Assembly: GCA_038525525.1 (NCBI GenBank)
Contig: JBCBHO010000003.1
Location: 496,001 to 560,000, forward strand
Source of the DNA: Shimia_B sp038525525
GTDB taxonomy: Bacteria > Pseudomonadota > Alphaproteobacteria > Rhodobacterales > Rhodobacteraceae
Length of the DNA: 64,000 nt
Reading direction: 5' to 3'
In this document: piece after piece, positions 23,958 to 32,896 of the stretch
How positions within the stretch are numbered: the stretch's first letter is position 1
Layout of the letters: each line of letters begins with the position of its first letter
Position numbers and translations under genes: made by a program
Notes under the pieces: generated by a model
What the model was told of the DNA's origin: nothing
The model's database searches: none
Seen by the model: the letters and a program-made list of their open reading frames with translations, nothing else

Positions 23958-24830
23958 TCAGCGCGCGATCATGTTGCGCGCCATCAGCCAGAGCACGGCG
24001 AGGAAGGCGAGCTCGAAGATAAGTCCGTAGAGAAGCAGCGACGGATCCGGGGCGGGCATGGTCTCGGGTTGCGCGGGATATACGAAAAGCGCCGCCGCCG
24101 ACATCGGGGCGCCCTCGCTCGTGGCCACCGTGAGCGCGGCCATATTGACCGAGAGATGAAGCCCCCAGGCCGCGCCGATGGAGCCGGTGCGCGCCGTGAG
24201 GTCGATGCAGGCCACGGCGAAGGCCGTCGTCCAGGCGACATAGCTGAAGATGGCCGCCGCCGAGCTCGGATCATTGGCGGCATGCACGAGCCCGAAGGCG
24301 AGCGCGGGCCCGCCCATCCAGAGGATCGGGCTCTTGAAGAGCGTGGCGGCGTATTGGTGCAGAAATCCACGGAAGAAGACCTCCTCTGCCCCGGTTTGGA
24401 GCGCGATGCCCACGAGGGCCACGGGCAGGAAAGCGAGCCAAGCGCCGATCGGGCGCTGCATGGCGCCGCTGCCGTCGAACCCCAAGAGCAGGAAGAAGCT
24501 GTAGAGCGCCAGACACCCCGCGAGGACACGGGCGAAATCGGGCAGAAGGCGCCCGGGATCGCCGAGCGCGGACGTCCAGCGGCGTCCGTAGCTGCGCCAG
24601 AGCACCCGGTCGAGGATGAAGACGAGAAGGGCAAAGGCGCTCAACTCGAGAACGAAGCTCCAGCGCGTGAGGCCGATGCCCTCGGCCCTGTTGAGCGGCA
24701 AGAGCAGTACATCCCGTAGGAAGCTCCAGCCGATGAAGACGAGGAGCGCGGAGACGATGAACTGGCCCGGGCGGGTGCGGCCGCGCGCCGGTGCGATGAA
24801 GCGCTCGTTGGGGGCGTAGGGGTTAGCCAT
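23958..24830 (-). CDS. CPBP family intramembrane glutamic endopeptidase (second of a tandem pair)
   Basis: About 290 residues with roughly eight membrane helices. The CPBP/Abi motifs are TGAEEVFFRGFLHQY (catalytic Glu pair plus Arg), FGLVHAAND and the late GLHLSVNM. Relatives cleave membrane substrates or confer bacteriocin self-immunity; the substrate here is unknown. It overlaps the paralogue at 24823-25698 by 8 bases and shares its LTARTGSIGAAWGLH block, so the pair arose by duplication. Confidence 0.88.
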   Translation of the reverse strand: MANPYAPNERFIAPARGRTRPGQFIVSALLVFIGWSFLRDVLLLPLNRAEGIGLTRWSFVLELSAFALLVFILDRVLWRSYGRRWTSALGDPGRLLPDFARVLAGCLALYSFFLLLGFDGSGAMQRPIGAWLAFLPVALVGIALQTGAEEVFFRGFLHQYAATLFKSPILWMGGPALAFGLVHAANDPSSAAAIFSYVAWTTAFAVACIDLTARTGSIGAAWGLHLSVNMAALTVATSEGAPMSAAALFVYPAQPETMPAPDPSLLLYGLIFELAFLAVLWLMARNMIAR

Positions 24831-25698
24831 CGAGACGCCGCCAGAGGCCGTAGATGACGAGAAGCGCCACTGCATCGGCTGCAAAGAGCGGCAGCGCTGC
24901 GGGGCTTTCAAGCGGGACCGGGAGGCGCGCGAGGCTCAGCCCCGAGAGCGGGCCGTCGAGCGAGAAAATCAGCAGCGCCTGGATATTGTTGATGAAGTGC
25001 AGGCCCCAGGCCGCGCCGATGGAGCCTGTCCGCGCCGTGAGATCGGCGGTGAGCAGGGCAAAGAGCGTGATGACCGCGAGCACCGCCCAGAGATTGCCGC
25101 CCTGGCTGGTCATGTCCACGTGCAGCACCGCGAAGAGGAGCGCAGGGACAAGCATCCACGCGGTCCGCGCCGCCACGCCGAAGCGCGCGCCGAGCTGTTG
25201 CTGCAGATAGCCTCGAAAGACGAGCTCCTCCGCGCCAGTCTGGAGCAGGACGAGCGGCAGCGCGAGGGGCAGGAAGAGCAGCCATGTCCCCGCAGGCGTG
25301 GCAGGCGTCACCTCCTGCGTCAGCACGATGAGAAGGCAGGTCACGAGCGCCACGCCTGCAGCGAGCGCCGTCATGCCGCGGAAATCACGCCAGAGGCGGC
25401 GCGTGTCTCCGATGAGCGTGAGTGCCCCGCGCCGGTGCAGGAGCCGCGTGACCACGGCCACGGCGATGACCATCGTGATGAAATGCGCGAGCAGGATCAG
25501 GACCGCCGCGGGCGTCTCGCCGCTCCCGATCTCGTCCACGCTGACCTGCGACTGAAAGACGAAACCCGCGCCCGCGATGAAGCCCACGGCGAGACCAGCA
25601 TAGACGAGGAGCACGAGGAGCGCGCCCAGCGCGGTGCGCCAGAGTTCGGCCCGCGGGCGAGCGGGCGCGACATGGGTCTCGAAACCGGGATAGGCCAT
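24823..25698 (-). CDS. CPBP family intramembrane glutamic endopeptidase (first of a tandem pair)
   Basis: About 291 residues, multi-helix membrane protein. The motifs are TGAEELVFRGYLQQQ, FAVLHVDMTS and GAAWGLHFINN. It keeps the catalytic Glu-Glu, Arg and His/Asn positions of the family. ATG 25698 starts before the first helix; the longer frame is shadow. Its 3' end overlaps the second copy by 8 bases, so they are cotranscribed and may form a heteromeric pair (inference). Confidence 0.88.
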   Translation of the reverse strand: MAYPGFETHVAPARPRAELWRTALGALLVLLVYAGLAVGFIAGAGFVFQSQVSVDEIGSGETPAAVLILLAHFITMVIAVAVVTRLLHRRGALTLIGDTRRLWRDFRGMTALAAGVALVTCLLIVLTQEVTPATPAGTWLLFLPLALPLVLLQTGAEELVFRGYLQQQLGARFGVAARTAWMLVPALLFAVLHVDMTSQGGNLWAVLAVITLFALLTADLTARTGSIGAAWGLHFINNIQALLIFSLDGPLSGLSLARLPVPLESPAALPLFAADAVALLVIYGLWRRLDG

Positions 25699-25847
25699 GG
25701 CGGCAGAGGTAGGCGGCGCACGGCAGGCTTGCAACGGCCTTTCCGGCACTGAAAGAGGCCCCAGCGTCTTCGGGGCTCCTTGCACCGCCGCCCCGTGGGC
25801 ATTATCGCAGGAGGCCACCGCGCCAGCTATTCCGAGAGGCCCGCCCG

Positions 25848-27581
25848 ATGCTCAAGAAGACCTTCGACAAGAAAGATCTGCCCTCCCGTCACGTGACCGA
25901 AGGGCCCGCCCGGGCACCGCACCGTTCCTATCTCTATGCGATGGGGCTGTCGGACGAGGAAATCCACCAGCCTCTCATCGGGGTGGCGACCTGCTGGAAC
26001 GAGGCCGCGCCCTGCAACATCGCCCTCAACCGGCAGGCACAGGCGGTCAAGCTCGGCGTGAAAAAGGCCTACGGGACCCCGCGCGAATTCACGACCATCA
26101 CCGTCACCGACGGCATCGCCATGGGCCATGAGGGGATGAAGTCCTCGCTGGCGTCCCGCGAGGCCATCGCCGACACGGTGGAGCTGACCATGCGCGGGCA
26201 TTGCTACGACGCGATCGTGGGGCTCGCGGGCTGCGACAAGTCGCTGCCGGGGATGATGATGGCCATGGTGCGCCTCAACGTGCCCAGCGTCTTCATCTAT
26301 GGCGGCTCGATCCTGCCGGGACGTCTGAACGGGCAGGATGTGACCGTGCAGGACGTCTTCGAGGCGGTGGGCCAGCACCAGGCGGGCAACTATTCCGATG
26401 AAGAACTCGCCGTGCTCGAGCGCGTGGCCTGCCCCACCTCGGGCGCGTGCGGCGGGCAGTTCACCGCCAACACCATGGCCTGCGTGTCCGAGGCCATCGG
26501 GCTCGCGCTGCCGAACTCCGCGGGCGCACCTGCCGCCTACGAGAGCCGGGATGCCTATTCTGTGGCCTCCGGCGAGGCCGTCATGGAGCTTCTGGCGAAG
26601 AACATCCGCGCCCGGGACGTCGTGACGCGAAAATCGCTCGAGAACGCGGCCCGCGTGGTGGCCTGCACGGGTGGCTCCACGAATGCGGGGCTGCACCTGC
26701 CGGCCATCGCCCACGAGGCGGGGATCGAATTCCTCCTCGAGGACGTGACCGATATATTCCGGGACACGCCCTACTTCGTCGATCTGAAGCCGGGCGGGCA
26801 ATACGTGGCCAAGGACATGTACGAGGTGGGTGGCGTGCCCGTGGTGATGAAGGAGCTGCGCAAGCAGGGCCTCATCCACGAGGATTGCATGACCGCGACG
26901 GGCCGCACCATCGGCGAGGAGCTCGACGTGGTGGAGCGGGAGGCCGATGGCCGCGTGATCTATCCCATCGAGAAACCGATCACGCCCACGGGCGGGGTCG
27001 TGGGCCTGAAGGGCAATCTCGCGCCCGAGGGTGCTATCGTCAAAGTGGCGGGCATTGCCCCCGAAAATCAGGTCTTCACCGGGCCCGCGCGTGTCTTCGA
27101 GTGCGAGGAGGATGCCTTCGCCGCCGTGAAGGCCCGGGAATACAAGGAAGGCGAAGTGCTCGTGATCCGCAACGAAGGGCCCTCCGGCGGCCCGGGCATG
27201 CGCGAGATGCTCGCCACCACGGCCGCGCTCAGCGGTCAGGGCATGGGCAAAAAGGTAGCGCTCATCACCGACGGGCGTTTCTCTGGGGCAACACGTGGCT
27301 TCTGCGTCGGCCATGTTGGGCCGGAAGCGGCCCATGGGGGGCCAATTGCCTTGCTCAAAGACGGCGATGAGATCACCATAGACGCCATCAAAGGGGTAAT
27401 CGCGGTAGCGCTCACGGAAGATGAGCTCGCCGAGAGGAAGCAGTCGTGGACCGGGGCGAAGCCCACGATCTACGCATCAGGGGCATTGTGGAAATATGCG
27501 CAACTCGTGGGCGAGACCTATCGCGGGGCTGTCACTCATCCGGGCGGGGCTGAGGAAAAGCACCAATACGGCGAGCTTTAG
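25848..27581 (+). CDS. ilvD: Dihydroxy-acid dehydratase
   Basis: A 577-residue iron-sulfur dehydratase of valine, isoleucine and pantothenate synthesis. It shows GVATCWNEAAPCN, VGLAGCDKSLPGMMMAM and CPTSGACGGQFTANTM, whose cysteines hold the cluster, TVTDGIAMGHEGMKSSL, and C-terminal GRFSGATRGFCVGHVGPEA. The length is as expected. The last 86 bases overlap, in another frame, with the start of the following lipoprotein gene. Confidence 0.97.
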   Translation: MLKKTFDKKDLPSRHVTEGPARAPHRSYLYAMGLSDEEIHQPLIGVATCWNEAAPCNIALNRQAQAVKLGVKKAYGTPREFTTITVTDGIAMGHEGMKSSLASREAIADTVELTMRGHCYDAIVGLAGCDKSLPGMMMAMVRLNVPSVFIYGGSILPGRLNGQDVTVQDVFEAVGQHQAGNYSDEELAVLERVACPTSGACGGQFTANTMACVSEAIGLALPNSAGAPAAYESRDAYSVASGEAVMELLAKNIRARDVVTRKSLENAARVVACTGGSTNAGLHLPAIAHEAGIEFLLEDVTDIFRDTPYFVDLKPGGQYVAKDMYEVGGVPVVMKELRKQGLIHEDCMTATGRTIGEELDVVEREADGRVIYPIEKPITPTGGVVGLKGNLAPEGAIVKVAGIAPENQVFTGPARVFECEEDAFAAVKAREYKEGEVLVIRNEGPSGGPGMREMLATTAALSGQGMGKKVALITDGRFSGATRGFCVGHVGPEAAHGGPIALLKDGDEITIDAIKGVIAVALTEDELAERKQSWTGAKPTIYASGALWKYAQLVGETYRGAVTHPGGAEEKHQYGEL

Positions 27582-28296
27582 GCGCGGCGCCCTGGCGGCG
27601 GTCACCGCCGCCGCGCTCGCGGGCTGCGACGGGCTGCCTGCCTTTTCCTTCGCGCCCCTCGGGCAGGAACGCGCCACGCTCGCCACGCAGGAAGTGCGCC
27701 TGAGCGACGGCATCGCCGTCCGTGCGCCCTTCGGAAAATGCATCGATCTTGCCCGCACCGAGGAGATGCCGGGCATCGCCACGCTCGTCATGGCCAATTG
27801 CTCGAACCTCGGCGGTCGCGCCACGGCGGGTGCCCGCGAGGCGGCGCTCATGCTCGTGACGGTCACCGATGCGGGACACGGTGATCTCGACGCGCTGGCG
27901 CGGACCATCTCCGAGACACCGGCCGTCCTGGCGCGCTCGGGCGCGGCCGAGGACGTGGACCTGCTCAGCGTGAAGACCTCCCGGCGCGCGATCTATGCCA
28001 ACCTCGTCGACCGGAGCGCCGGGGGCCCCGAGGGCCTCAGCCAACGGCACTGGAAGGCCGCGCTCAACGTGGCGGGCCACGGCGTCGTCATCTCCGTCTT
28101 CGGCCCCGAGGGCGGGACGCTTCCTGAGCGCGGCGGCGAGCGGCTGGCGCGGGACGCGGCGCAGTCGATCCTCGACGCCAATTCCGTCAGCGCCCTGCCC
28201 GCCGTGCCGCCGCTTCCCCCATCCGCAGTTGAAACGACGCGGCAAAGCATTGATGCTTCGCCCAGCGTGTTCGACCGGCTTTTCGGCAATCGCTGA
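27496..28296 (+). CDS. Putative lipoprotein of unknown function
   Basis: About 266 residues. After a polar stretch the hydrophobic ALAAVTAAALAGC forms a lipobox (LAGC). The mature part has CIDLARTEEMPGIATLVMANC with a Cys pair and a C-terminal Pro-rich tail before SPSVFDRLFGNR. No family is recognised with certainty; similar proteins appear restricted to roseobacters (recollection). The first ATG in frame is 27496, inside ilvD. It leaves an unusually long n-region, so the real start may be a later non-ATG codon near 27580. Confidence 0.7.
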   Translation: MRNSWARPIAGLSLIRAGLRKSTNTASFRRGALAAVTAAALAGCDGLPAFSFAPLGQERATLATQEVRLSDGIAVRAPFGKCIDLARTEEMPGIATLVMANCSNLGGRATAGAREAALMLVTVTDAGHGDLDALARTISETPAVLARSGAAEDVDLLSVKTSRRAIYANLVDRSAGGPEGLSQRHWKAALNVAGHGVVISVFGPEGGTLPERGGERLARDAAQSILDANSVSALPAVPPLPPSAVETTRQSIDASPSVFDRLFGNR

Positions 28297-28346
28297 GGGC
28301 AGGGGCGCGGGCACCGGAGACGAAGCGTGACCAGAGGGTAAGAGCG

Positions 28347-29099
28347 GTGATCCAGTACCTGCTGAAGCGTGGGTCCCAACAGTTCTGGGCCGGGGTGGCG
28401 CGGCGTTCGCGCGCGATGCCGCTCTCGGCCCTGCGCGCCACTGCGACCCGGGCACGCGACGTGCGCCACCATCTCAACGAGATCATCGCCACGGCTGAAA
28501 GCCGCCTCGCGCTTCCGGCGATCGGCGCCACGACCTTCATGAAACCGCGATCCGCCGACTGGGCCTGGCGCCCGGCGCTCTGGCGCGTGCCGCTGCCCGA
28601 GGTGGGGCGCGTGGCCGTGGAGAGCCAGACCTCGCTCGGGCGGGAGGCCAACATCTTTCACGATTGCCGGGAATCGGAGCTCACGCTCCGGCAGCTGCGC
28701 AATACCCGTGAGGCTGATCTCGCGCCCTTCGGCGTTCGGATGGATGTCTTTCGCTTCGACGGCTCGTTCCTGTCGCTCGCGCTCGACCTGCCCGAGGACG
28801 CCGTCGAAGGGATCTCCAAGCGTCACCTCTTTCGCATGAACACGATCGTGGAGACCGAGCGCCCGATCGAGATCTTTGCCCGCCTCAATCTGCGCCACGG
28901 GCCGAACACGGAGCAGATCGTCCGCGAATTGCCGCTGGCGCAAGAGGACGTGTGGGTGGAGTTCGATCTCGCCTACAGCCAGATCAACGAGAAACGCGTG
29001 TCGAAGATCTGGGTCGATTTGATCTTCGAGGGGCCGGAAATGAACCAGGTCACCATCCGCGATGTCACCATGTCCCGCGCGCCGCGGGCGGAATTGTGA
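28347..29099 (+). CDS. Conserved hypothetical protein (DUF6478-like)
   Basis: A 250-residue soluble protein with no signal peptide. The N-terminus is basic and helical (ARDVRHHLNEIIATAESRL), followed by a beta-rich part: RSADWAWRPALWRVPL, SLGREANIFHDC, LDLPEDAVEGISKRHLFRM, VWVEFDLAYSQINEKRVSKI. It resembles the Rhodobacteraceae DUF6478 group; the label is from memory. The start is GTG 28347. It lies 10 bases upstream of the next small gene, which suggests a two-gene unit. Confidence 0.78.
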   Translation: MIQYLLKRGSQQFWAGVARRSRAMPLSALRATATRARDVRHHLNEIIATAESRLALPAIGATTFMKPRSADWAWRPALWRVPLPEVGRVAVESQTSLGREANIFHDCRESELTLRQLRNTREADLAPFGVRMDVFRFDGSFLSLALDLPEDAVEGISKRHLFRMNTIVETERPIEIFARLNLRHGPNTEQIVRELPLAQEDVWVEFDLAYSQINEKRVSKIWVDLIFEGPEMNQVTIRDVTMSRAPRAEL

Positions 29100-29109
29100 G
29101 GCGAGCGCC

Positions 29110-29478
29110 ATGACGGATACCAGCCAACTCACCGAGACCCGCATGCGCGAAGGCGTCTGGGAAGGTATCCTTGCCCAGCCCGCGAAGCCCGACGTGCGCG
29201 TGACCCACCGCGAGGCGGAATTGCACGATGTCACCGTCACACCCGAGGGAGAGGGTCTCTGGCGCGTCCGCGTGGGCGTCCCCGTCGATACCCTCTCGGA
29301 CGGGGTGCAGACCTATCTCATTGCGGACACGGAGACCGACGCAAAGCTGGCAAGCTTTTCCATCGCCGCCGGAGACGTGCTCAGCGAAGACCTGCGCGCG
29401 GAAGTCGATCTGCTCCGGTCCGAGCTCGACATGCTCAAGCGGGCGTTCCGTCGGCATTGTGTCGAAACAGAGGCCTGA
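29110..29478 (+). CDS. Conserved hypothetical protein with C-terminal coiled coil
   Basis: 122 residues, no signal peptide. The centre looks beta-rich (VTVTPEGEGLWRVRVGVPVD, QTYLIADTETDAKLASFSI). The end is a probable coiled coil, LRAEVDLLRSELDMLKRAF. No domain is recognised. It probably works with the preceding gene, given the 10-base spacing and shared strand. Confidence 0.75.
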   Translation: MTDTSQLTETRMREGVWEGILAQPAKPDVRVTHREAELHDVTVTPEGEGLWRVRVGVPVDTLSDGVQTYLIADTETDAKLASFSIAAGDVLSEDLRAEVDLLRSELDMLKRAFRRHCVETEA

Positions 29479-29521
29479 GACCCGGTTTCGGTCACACTGT
29501 TTCCGCGGCGTCACCCCAGCA

Positions 29522-29543
29522 GACTCGCGGATTTTCGCGAGTC
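29522..29543. terminator. Hairpin after the hypothetical gene pair
   Basis: GACTCGCG (29522-29529) and CGCGAGTC (29536-29543) form a perfect 8-bp stem with a 6-base AT-rich loop. It is 44 bases beyond the stop at 29478. No clean T-run follows, so termination is likely but not certain. Confidence 0.5.
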
Positions 29544-29666
29544 CGGGCCCGTTTCCGGGTTTTACACAGCCCTTAGAATAAACGCGGTATTGTCCTCTCG
29601 GTGCCCATAAGGTGCCCCGTTCAGCCTCGATAGATGTTTGTGGGGCGAGTGACACGAGGACGTAGT

Positions 29667-30572
29667 ATGGATCGGCTGACGGAAATGGAGGCCTTCGCCA
29701 CGGTAGTGGACCAAGGAGGCTTCACGGATGCTGCACGCAAAATGGGCATCTCCAAATCGGCTGTGTCAAAGCATGTCTCGTCGCTCGAGGCGCGGTTGGG
29801 CGCACGTCTCCTGAACCGGACGACGCGCCGGGTCTCTCCGACGGAGATCGGGCTGGCCTACTATGACCGGGCGCGGCGCGTCCTGAACGATGCGGGGGAG
29901 GCCGATGCGCTCGTCACCTCCATGCAATCGGCACCATCGGGCCTCTTGCGGATCTCCGTGGCGACTGATTTCGGCGTCAATCACCTTAGCCCCGTCTTGG
30001 GCAATTTCCTCCAGGAATTCCCCGACATCACCGTGAACATGGTGCTCAACAATCGCTACGTGGAGCTCATCTCCGAGGGCTTCGACATGGCCGTGCGGAT
30101 GGGCGACCTCGAGGATTCGACCCTTCGCGCCCGCAAGCTCACCGAGACGACGAAGCGGATGATCGCCGCGCCGTCCTATTTCGAGAAATACGGTCGACCG
30201 CAGAAGATCGACGATCTCAACGAACACAAGCTCCTGCACTATTCGAACGCCGCCGGTGGCTCCGTCTGGAAGCTCACCGCGCCGTCGGGTGAGAAGCGGC
30301 AGGTGCGCACGGCGGGCTGGCTGACCGTGAATGACGGCCAGTCCCTCCTCAATGCCGCCATCAGCGGCCTCGGCATCGCATATCTGCCGAGCTTCCTTTT
30401 CGCGGATGCGCTGGAAAAGGGCCTCGTGCTCGATGCGATCCCCGATCTGCCTGACGAGCGTCAGGGCATCTACGCCGTTTATCCGCCGGGCCGCTTCACG
30501 CAGCCCAAGGTACGCGCCTTCATCGATTTCCTCGTGCATGAATTTGCCGAGAAGGGACCCGACGCCTGGTAG
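29667..30572 (+). CDS. LysR family transcriptional regulator
   Basis: About 301 residues. The N-terminal winged helix is MDRLTEMEAFATVVDQGGFT, then SAVSKHVSSLEARLGARLL with TRRVSPTEIG. The effector-binding half has GLLRISVATDFGVNHLSPVL and SGLGIAYLPSFLF, typical of the large CrgA/DsdC-like LysR subgroup. The target is unknown. ATG 29667 matches the conserved start and follows ACGAGGA. Confidence 0.93.
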   Translation: MDRLTEMEAFATVVDQGGFTDAARKMGISKSAVSKHVSSLEARLGARLLNRTTRRVSPTEIGLAYYDRARRVLNDAGEADALVTSMQSAPSGLLRISVATDFGVNHLSPVLGNFLQEFPDITVNMVLNNRYVELISEGFDMAVRMGDLEDSTLRARKLTETTKRMIAAPSYFEKYGRPQKIDDLNEHKLLHYSNAAGGSVWKLTAPSGEKRQVRTAGWLTVNDGQSLLNAAISGLGIAYLPSFLFADALEKGLVLDAIPDLPDERQGIYAVYPPGRFTQPKVRAFIDFLVHEFAEKGPDAW

Positions 30573-30652
30573 TACGGCGTCGGTTTACGCTCAGTCGCAT
30601 CGGAGGGGGTTTGTACGTGTGTCCCGGTGCTGAGTACTTCGGAGCGGCTGGT

Positions 30653-31588
30653 TTAAGGGCGGGTCGAGGTGACGATCGCTTCGACCCGTCTGTTCAGTTC
30701 GCGTCCTTCCGGGGTCAGGTTGCTGGCGCGTGGCGCCAGGTAGCCCATCCCCTCCGCCCGCACCTGCGCGGGGTTCACACCGTATCGCGCGATCAGCGCC
30801 CGCCGTGCCGAGGCCGCGCGCTGGCGTGAAATGTCGACATTGATGTCGAGATCGCCGGAGCTGTCCGTGTGGCCCACAAGCGCGATCTCGATTTGGGGGT
30901 TCTCAGACAGGTATTCGGCCAGCGCGGTCAGCGAAGGATAGGTGCCCTCGGGCAGGTTCGTCGTGCCGCTCCCGAAGAGGAGATCCTCCAGCACCACGTG
31001 CCCCTCGGTATCGAGCGCGGTGGCGAGATCCCCGGCGGCCATAGGCCTGGGCGGTGCCGCAGGTGTCGATGGGGCAACGGCGGTCGTGTCGACCGTCGAA
31101 GGTGCGGAGCCCAAGGGCAAGATGCGCGTGATATGGAGGTAGCCGTCGCTCTGGCTCCGGCTCGCCACGATGCTGACATGGGTGCCCGCGTCCGGCGTGC
31201 GGGCAGACAGGACCTGGAAATCGCCGAGATCCACGAACATGTGCGGCGGCGGGATGAGCTCGAGCCCGAAGCGGAAGTCGAACCCGCCGCAGCTCTCGGT
31301 CTCGCAGCTCAGGAGGGTCTGGTAGCCCTCGGCCTCGAGGCGGGCGGCCAGAGGCGCAAGGAGCGCTGCCGGGGCCGGATTGCCCGCGACCCGGTAGGCC
31401 TGGATCGAGATCATGCCCTGCGCCAGCGTTTTCGGAACCTCCCCGTCCCGCGCGATGCCCGTAGGCACGCCGCGGGCGCCTTCGGGGACGGAGACTTCCC
31501 GGGTGAGCTCGGCCCCGTCGGGCAGGGGCAGCGTGAGCGCCGCCACGGGCCCTGCGAGAAGCGAGAGGAGCGCGGCGCGGAGGATCAT
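30653..31588 (-). CDS. OmpA-family protein
   Basis: About 311 residues. MILRAALLSLLAGPVAAL is a signal peptide. The N-terminal half has no recognised domain and a CETESC cysteine pair. The C-terminal 110 residues are an OmpA peptidoglycan-binding domain (LVGHTDSSGDLDINVDISRQ, then RAEGMGYLAPRASN, REPRV-like NRRVEAIV ending). It probably links the outer membrane or periplasm to the wall. The start overlaps the AhpD-family stop by 4 bases, making it last in the four-gene minus-strand unit from 33615. Confidence 0.9.
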   Translation of the reverse strand: MILRAALLSLLAGPVAALTLPLPDGAELTREVSVPEGARGVPTGIARDGEVPKTLAQGMISIQAYRVAGNPAPAALLAPLAARLEAEGYQTLLSCETESCGGFDFRFGLELIPPPHMFVDLGDFQVLSARTPDAGTHVSIVASRSQSDGYLHITRILPLGSAPSTVDTTAVAPSTPAAPPRPMAAGDLATALDTEGHVVLEDLLFGSGTTNLPEGTYPSLTALAEYLSENPQIEIALVGHTDSSGDLDINVDISRQRAASARRALIARYGVNPAQVRAEGMGYLAPRASNLTPEGRELNRRVEAIVTSTRP

Positions 31589-32154
31589 CGGCTGCGGGCG
31601 TGATACTCTGGATTGGGTTGCATGTCCGTGGCCGTGGCCACGCGGTTCGTCATGTTGAAGAACCCGGTGACGTTGGCGATGTCCCAGATGTCCCGATCGC
31701 TCCAGCCAGCGTCGCGGAGCGTTTGCCGGTCCGCCTCCTCGATCGCATGGGGCGCCTCGGTGAGCTGCACCGCGAAATCGAGCATCGCGCGTTCCGAGGG
31801 GCTCACGCGGGCCGCGCGATAGTTCATCACGAGGTGCTCGCCGAGGACCGGATCGCCTGAGAGCTCGCGCACGGCCTGTCCATGGGCCGTCAGGCAGTAG
31901 ACGCATCGATTGCACGCGCTCACGACGACTGCGATCATCTCCCTCTGGAGCTTCGTGAGGCCGCTTTCGGCGAGCATCAGGTCATTGTAGAGCGCGGTGA
32001 ACGCGTTGAGCTTTTCGATGTCGAAGGCATGGGCCTTTAGCACATTGGGGACGAGGCCGAGCTTCTCCTCGCAGATATCGAAGTATTTCTGCGTGGACGG
32101 CGGCAGCGGGTCCACCGGCGCGAGATCGAGCGCCGTTACCTTTTCAGCCATCAT
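31585..32154 (-). CDS. Peroxidase-related enzyme of the AhpD/CMD family
   Basis: About 189 residues with the AhpD catalytic element CNRCVYCLTAHG (CxxC plus His). The N-terminal LGLVPNVLKAHAFDIEKLNAF and the C-terminal DIWDIANVTGFFNMTNRVA are typical of the uncharacterised peroxidase-related subgroup. It is probably a thiol-dependent hydroperoxidase. Two in-frame ATGs (32154, 32151) overlap the GNAT gene by 11 or 8 bases. Confidence 0.92.
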   Translation of the reverse strand: MMAEKVTALDLAPVDPLPPSTQKYFDICEEKLGLVPNVLKAHAFDIEKLNAFTALYNDLMLAESGLTKLQREMIAVVVSACNRCVYCLTAHGQAVRELSGDPVLGEHLVMNYRAARVSPSERAMLDFAVQLTEAPHAIEEADRQTLRDAGWSDRDIWDIANVTGFFNMTNRVATATDMQPNPEYHARSR

Positions 32155-32896
32155 GCGCCTCCCGTCGTCCCGTCTCTGGCAATGTGCGGTAGTGGTACTC
32201 TCCCACGGGTGCCATGCCGAGGGAAGCGTAGAGCGCGCGTGCCGGTGCGTTGCCCGCGCCCACGGCGAGCGTGATCCACGTGGCGCCTTGCCGGGCAGCC
32301 CAGATCGCCGCCTGTGCCATCATCTGGGCCCCGAGCCCTTTCCTGCGGTGTTGGGGAAGCGTTCCCACGGCATGGACCATGGCCACCCCGCCATGGGCGC
32401 CGACATAGGCCGCGCCGCCCGGTGCGTTGTCGACCCGCCCTAGGATCGCGGTCTTGGCGCAGGTCGCGCGGGCCATGACCTTCTGGCGGGCGTGGGAGGT
32501 GCCGGTCGCGGCCCAGATATCCGCCATGATCGCGAGCGGCTCCCAGATCTCGAAGGTCGCGGTCCGCGGCGGCGTCCGCGCCGCGAGGACCTCCACCGGT
32601 GCGCCGTAATAGACCGAATGGTCGTGATCCGCGTAGCCCAGGGCGGCGAGCTGCGCGCCGAATTCCGCCTGATCAGACGGCACCCAGAACATGGCGGGCT
32701 GGCCCCAGCCGCGCATCGTCTCTGCTGCATCCGCGATCTCGGCGTCCGAGACCGGGCGGTTGCGCGTGGCGGCCCGGGACCGGCGGCTGTCATCGGCGGA
32801 GCGGCGGAGCGCGAAGGCGGGTGTGTTCGTGACGGCCTCCCCGGGCCAGGTGGCCCAGACGGCGGCGGCGATCTCCGGCAGGCTTGGCGGCGTCAT
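32144..32896 (-). CDS. GNAT family N-acetyltransferase
   Basis: 250 residues. The acetyl-CoA binding loop is in GTLPQHRRKGLGAQMMAQAA, followed by ARALYASLGMAPVGEYHYR. The N-terminal 100 residues look like a degenerate first GNAT repeat. The substrate is unknown. It overlaps its neighbours on both sides, so it is coupled in the CinA-like/GNAT/AhpD/OmpA operon. Confidence 0.88.
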   Translation of the reverse strand: MTPPSLPEIAAAVWATWPGEAVTNTPAFALRRSADDSRRSRAATRNRPVSDAEIADAAETMRGWGQPAMFWVPSDQAEFGAQLAALGYADHDHSVYYGAPVEVLAARTPPRTATFEIWEPLAIMADIWAATGTSHARQKVMARATCAKTAILGRVDNAPGGAAYVGAHGGVAMVHAVGTLPQHRRKGLGAQMMAQAAIWAARQGATWITLAVGAGNAPARALYASLGMAPVGEYHYRTLPETGRREAHDG

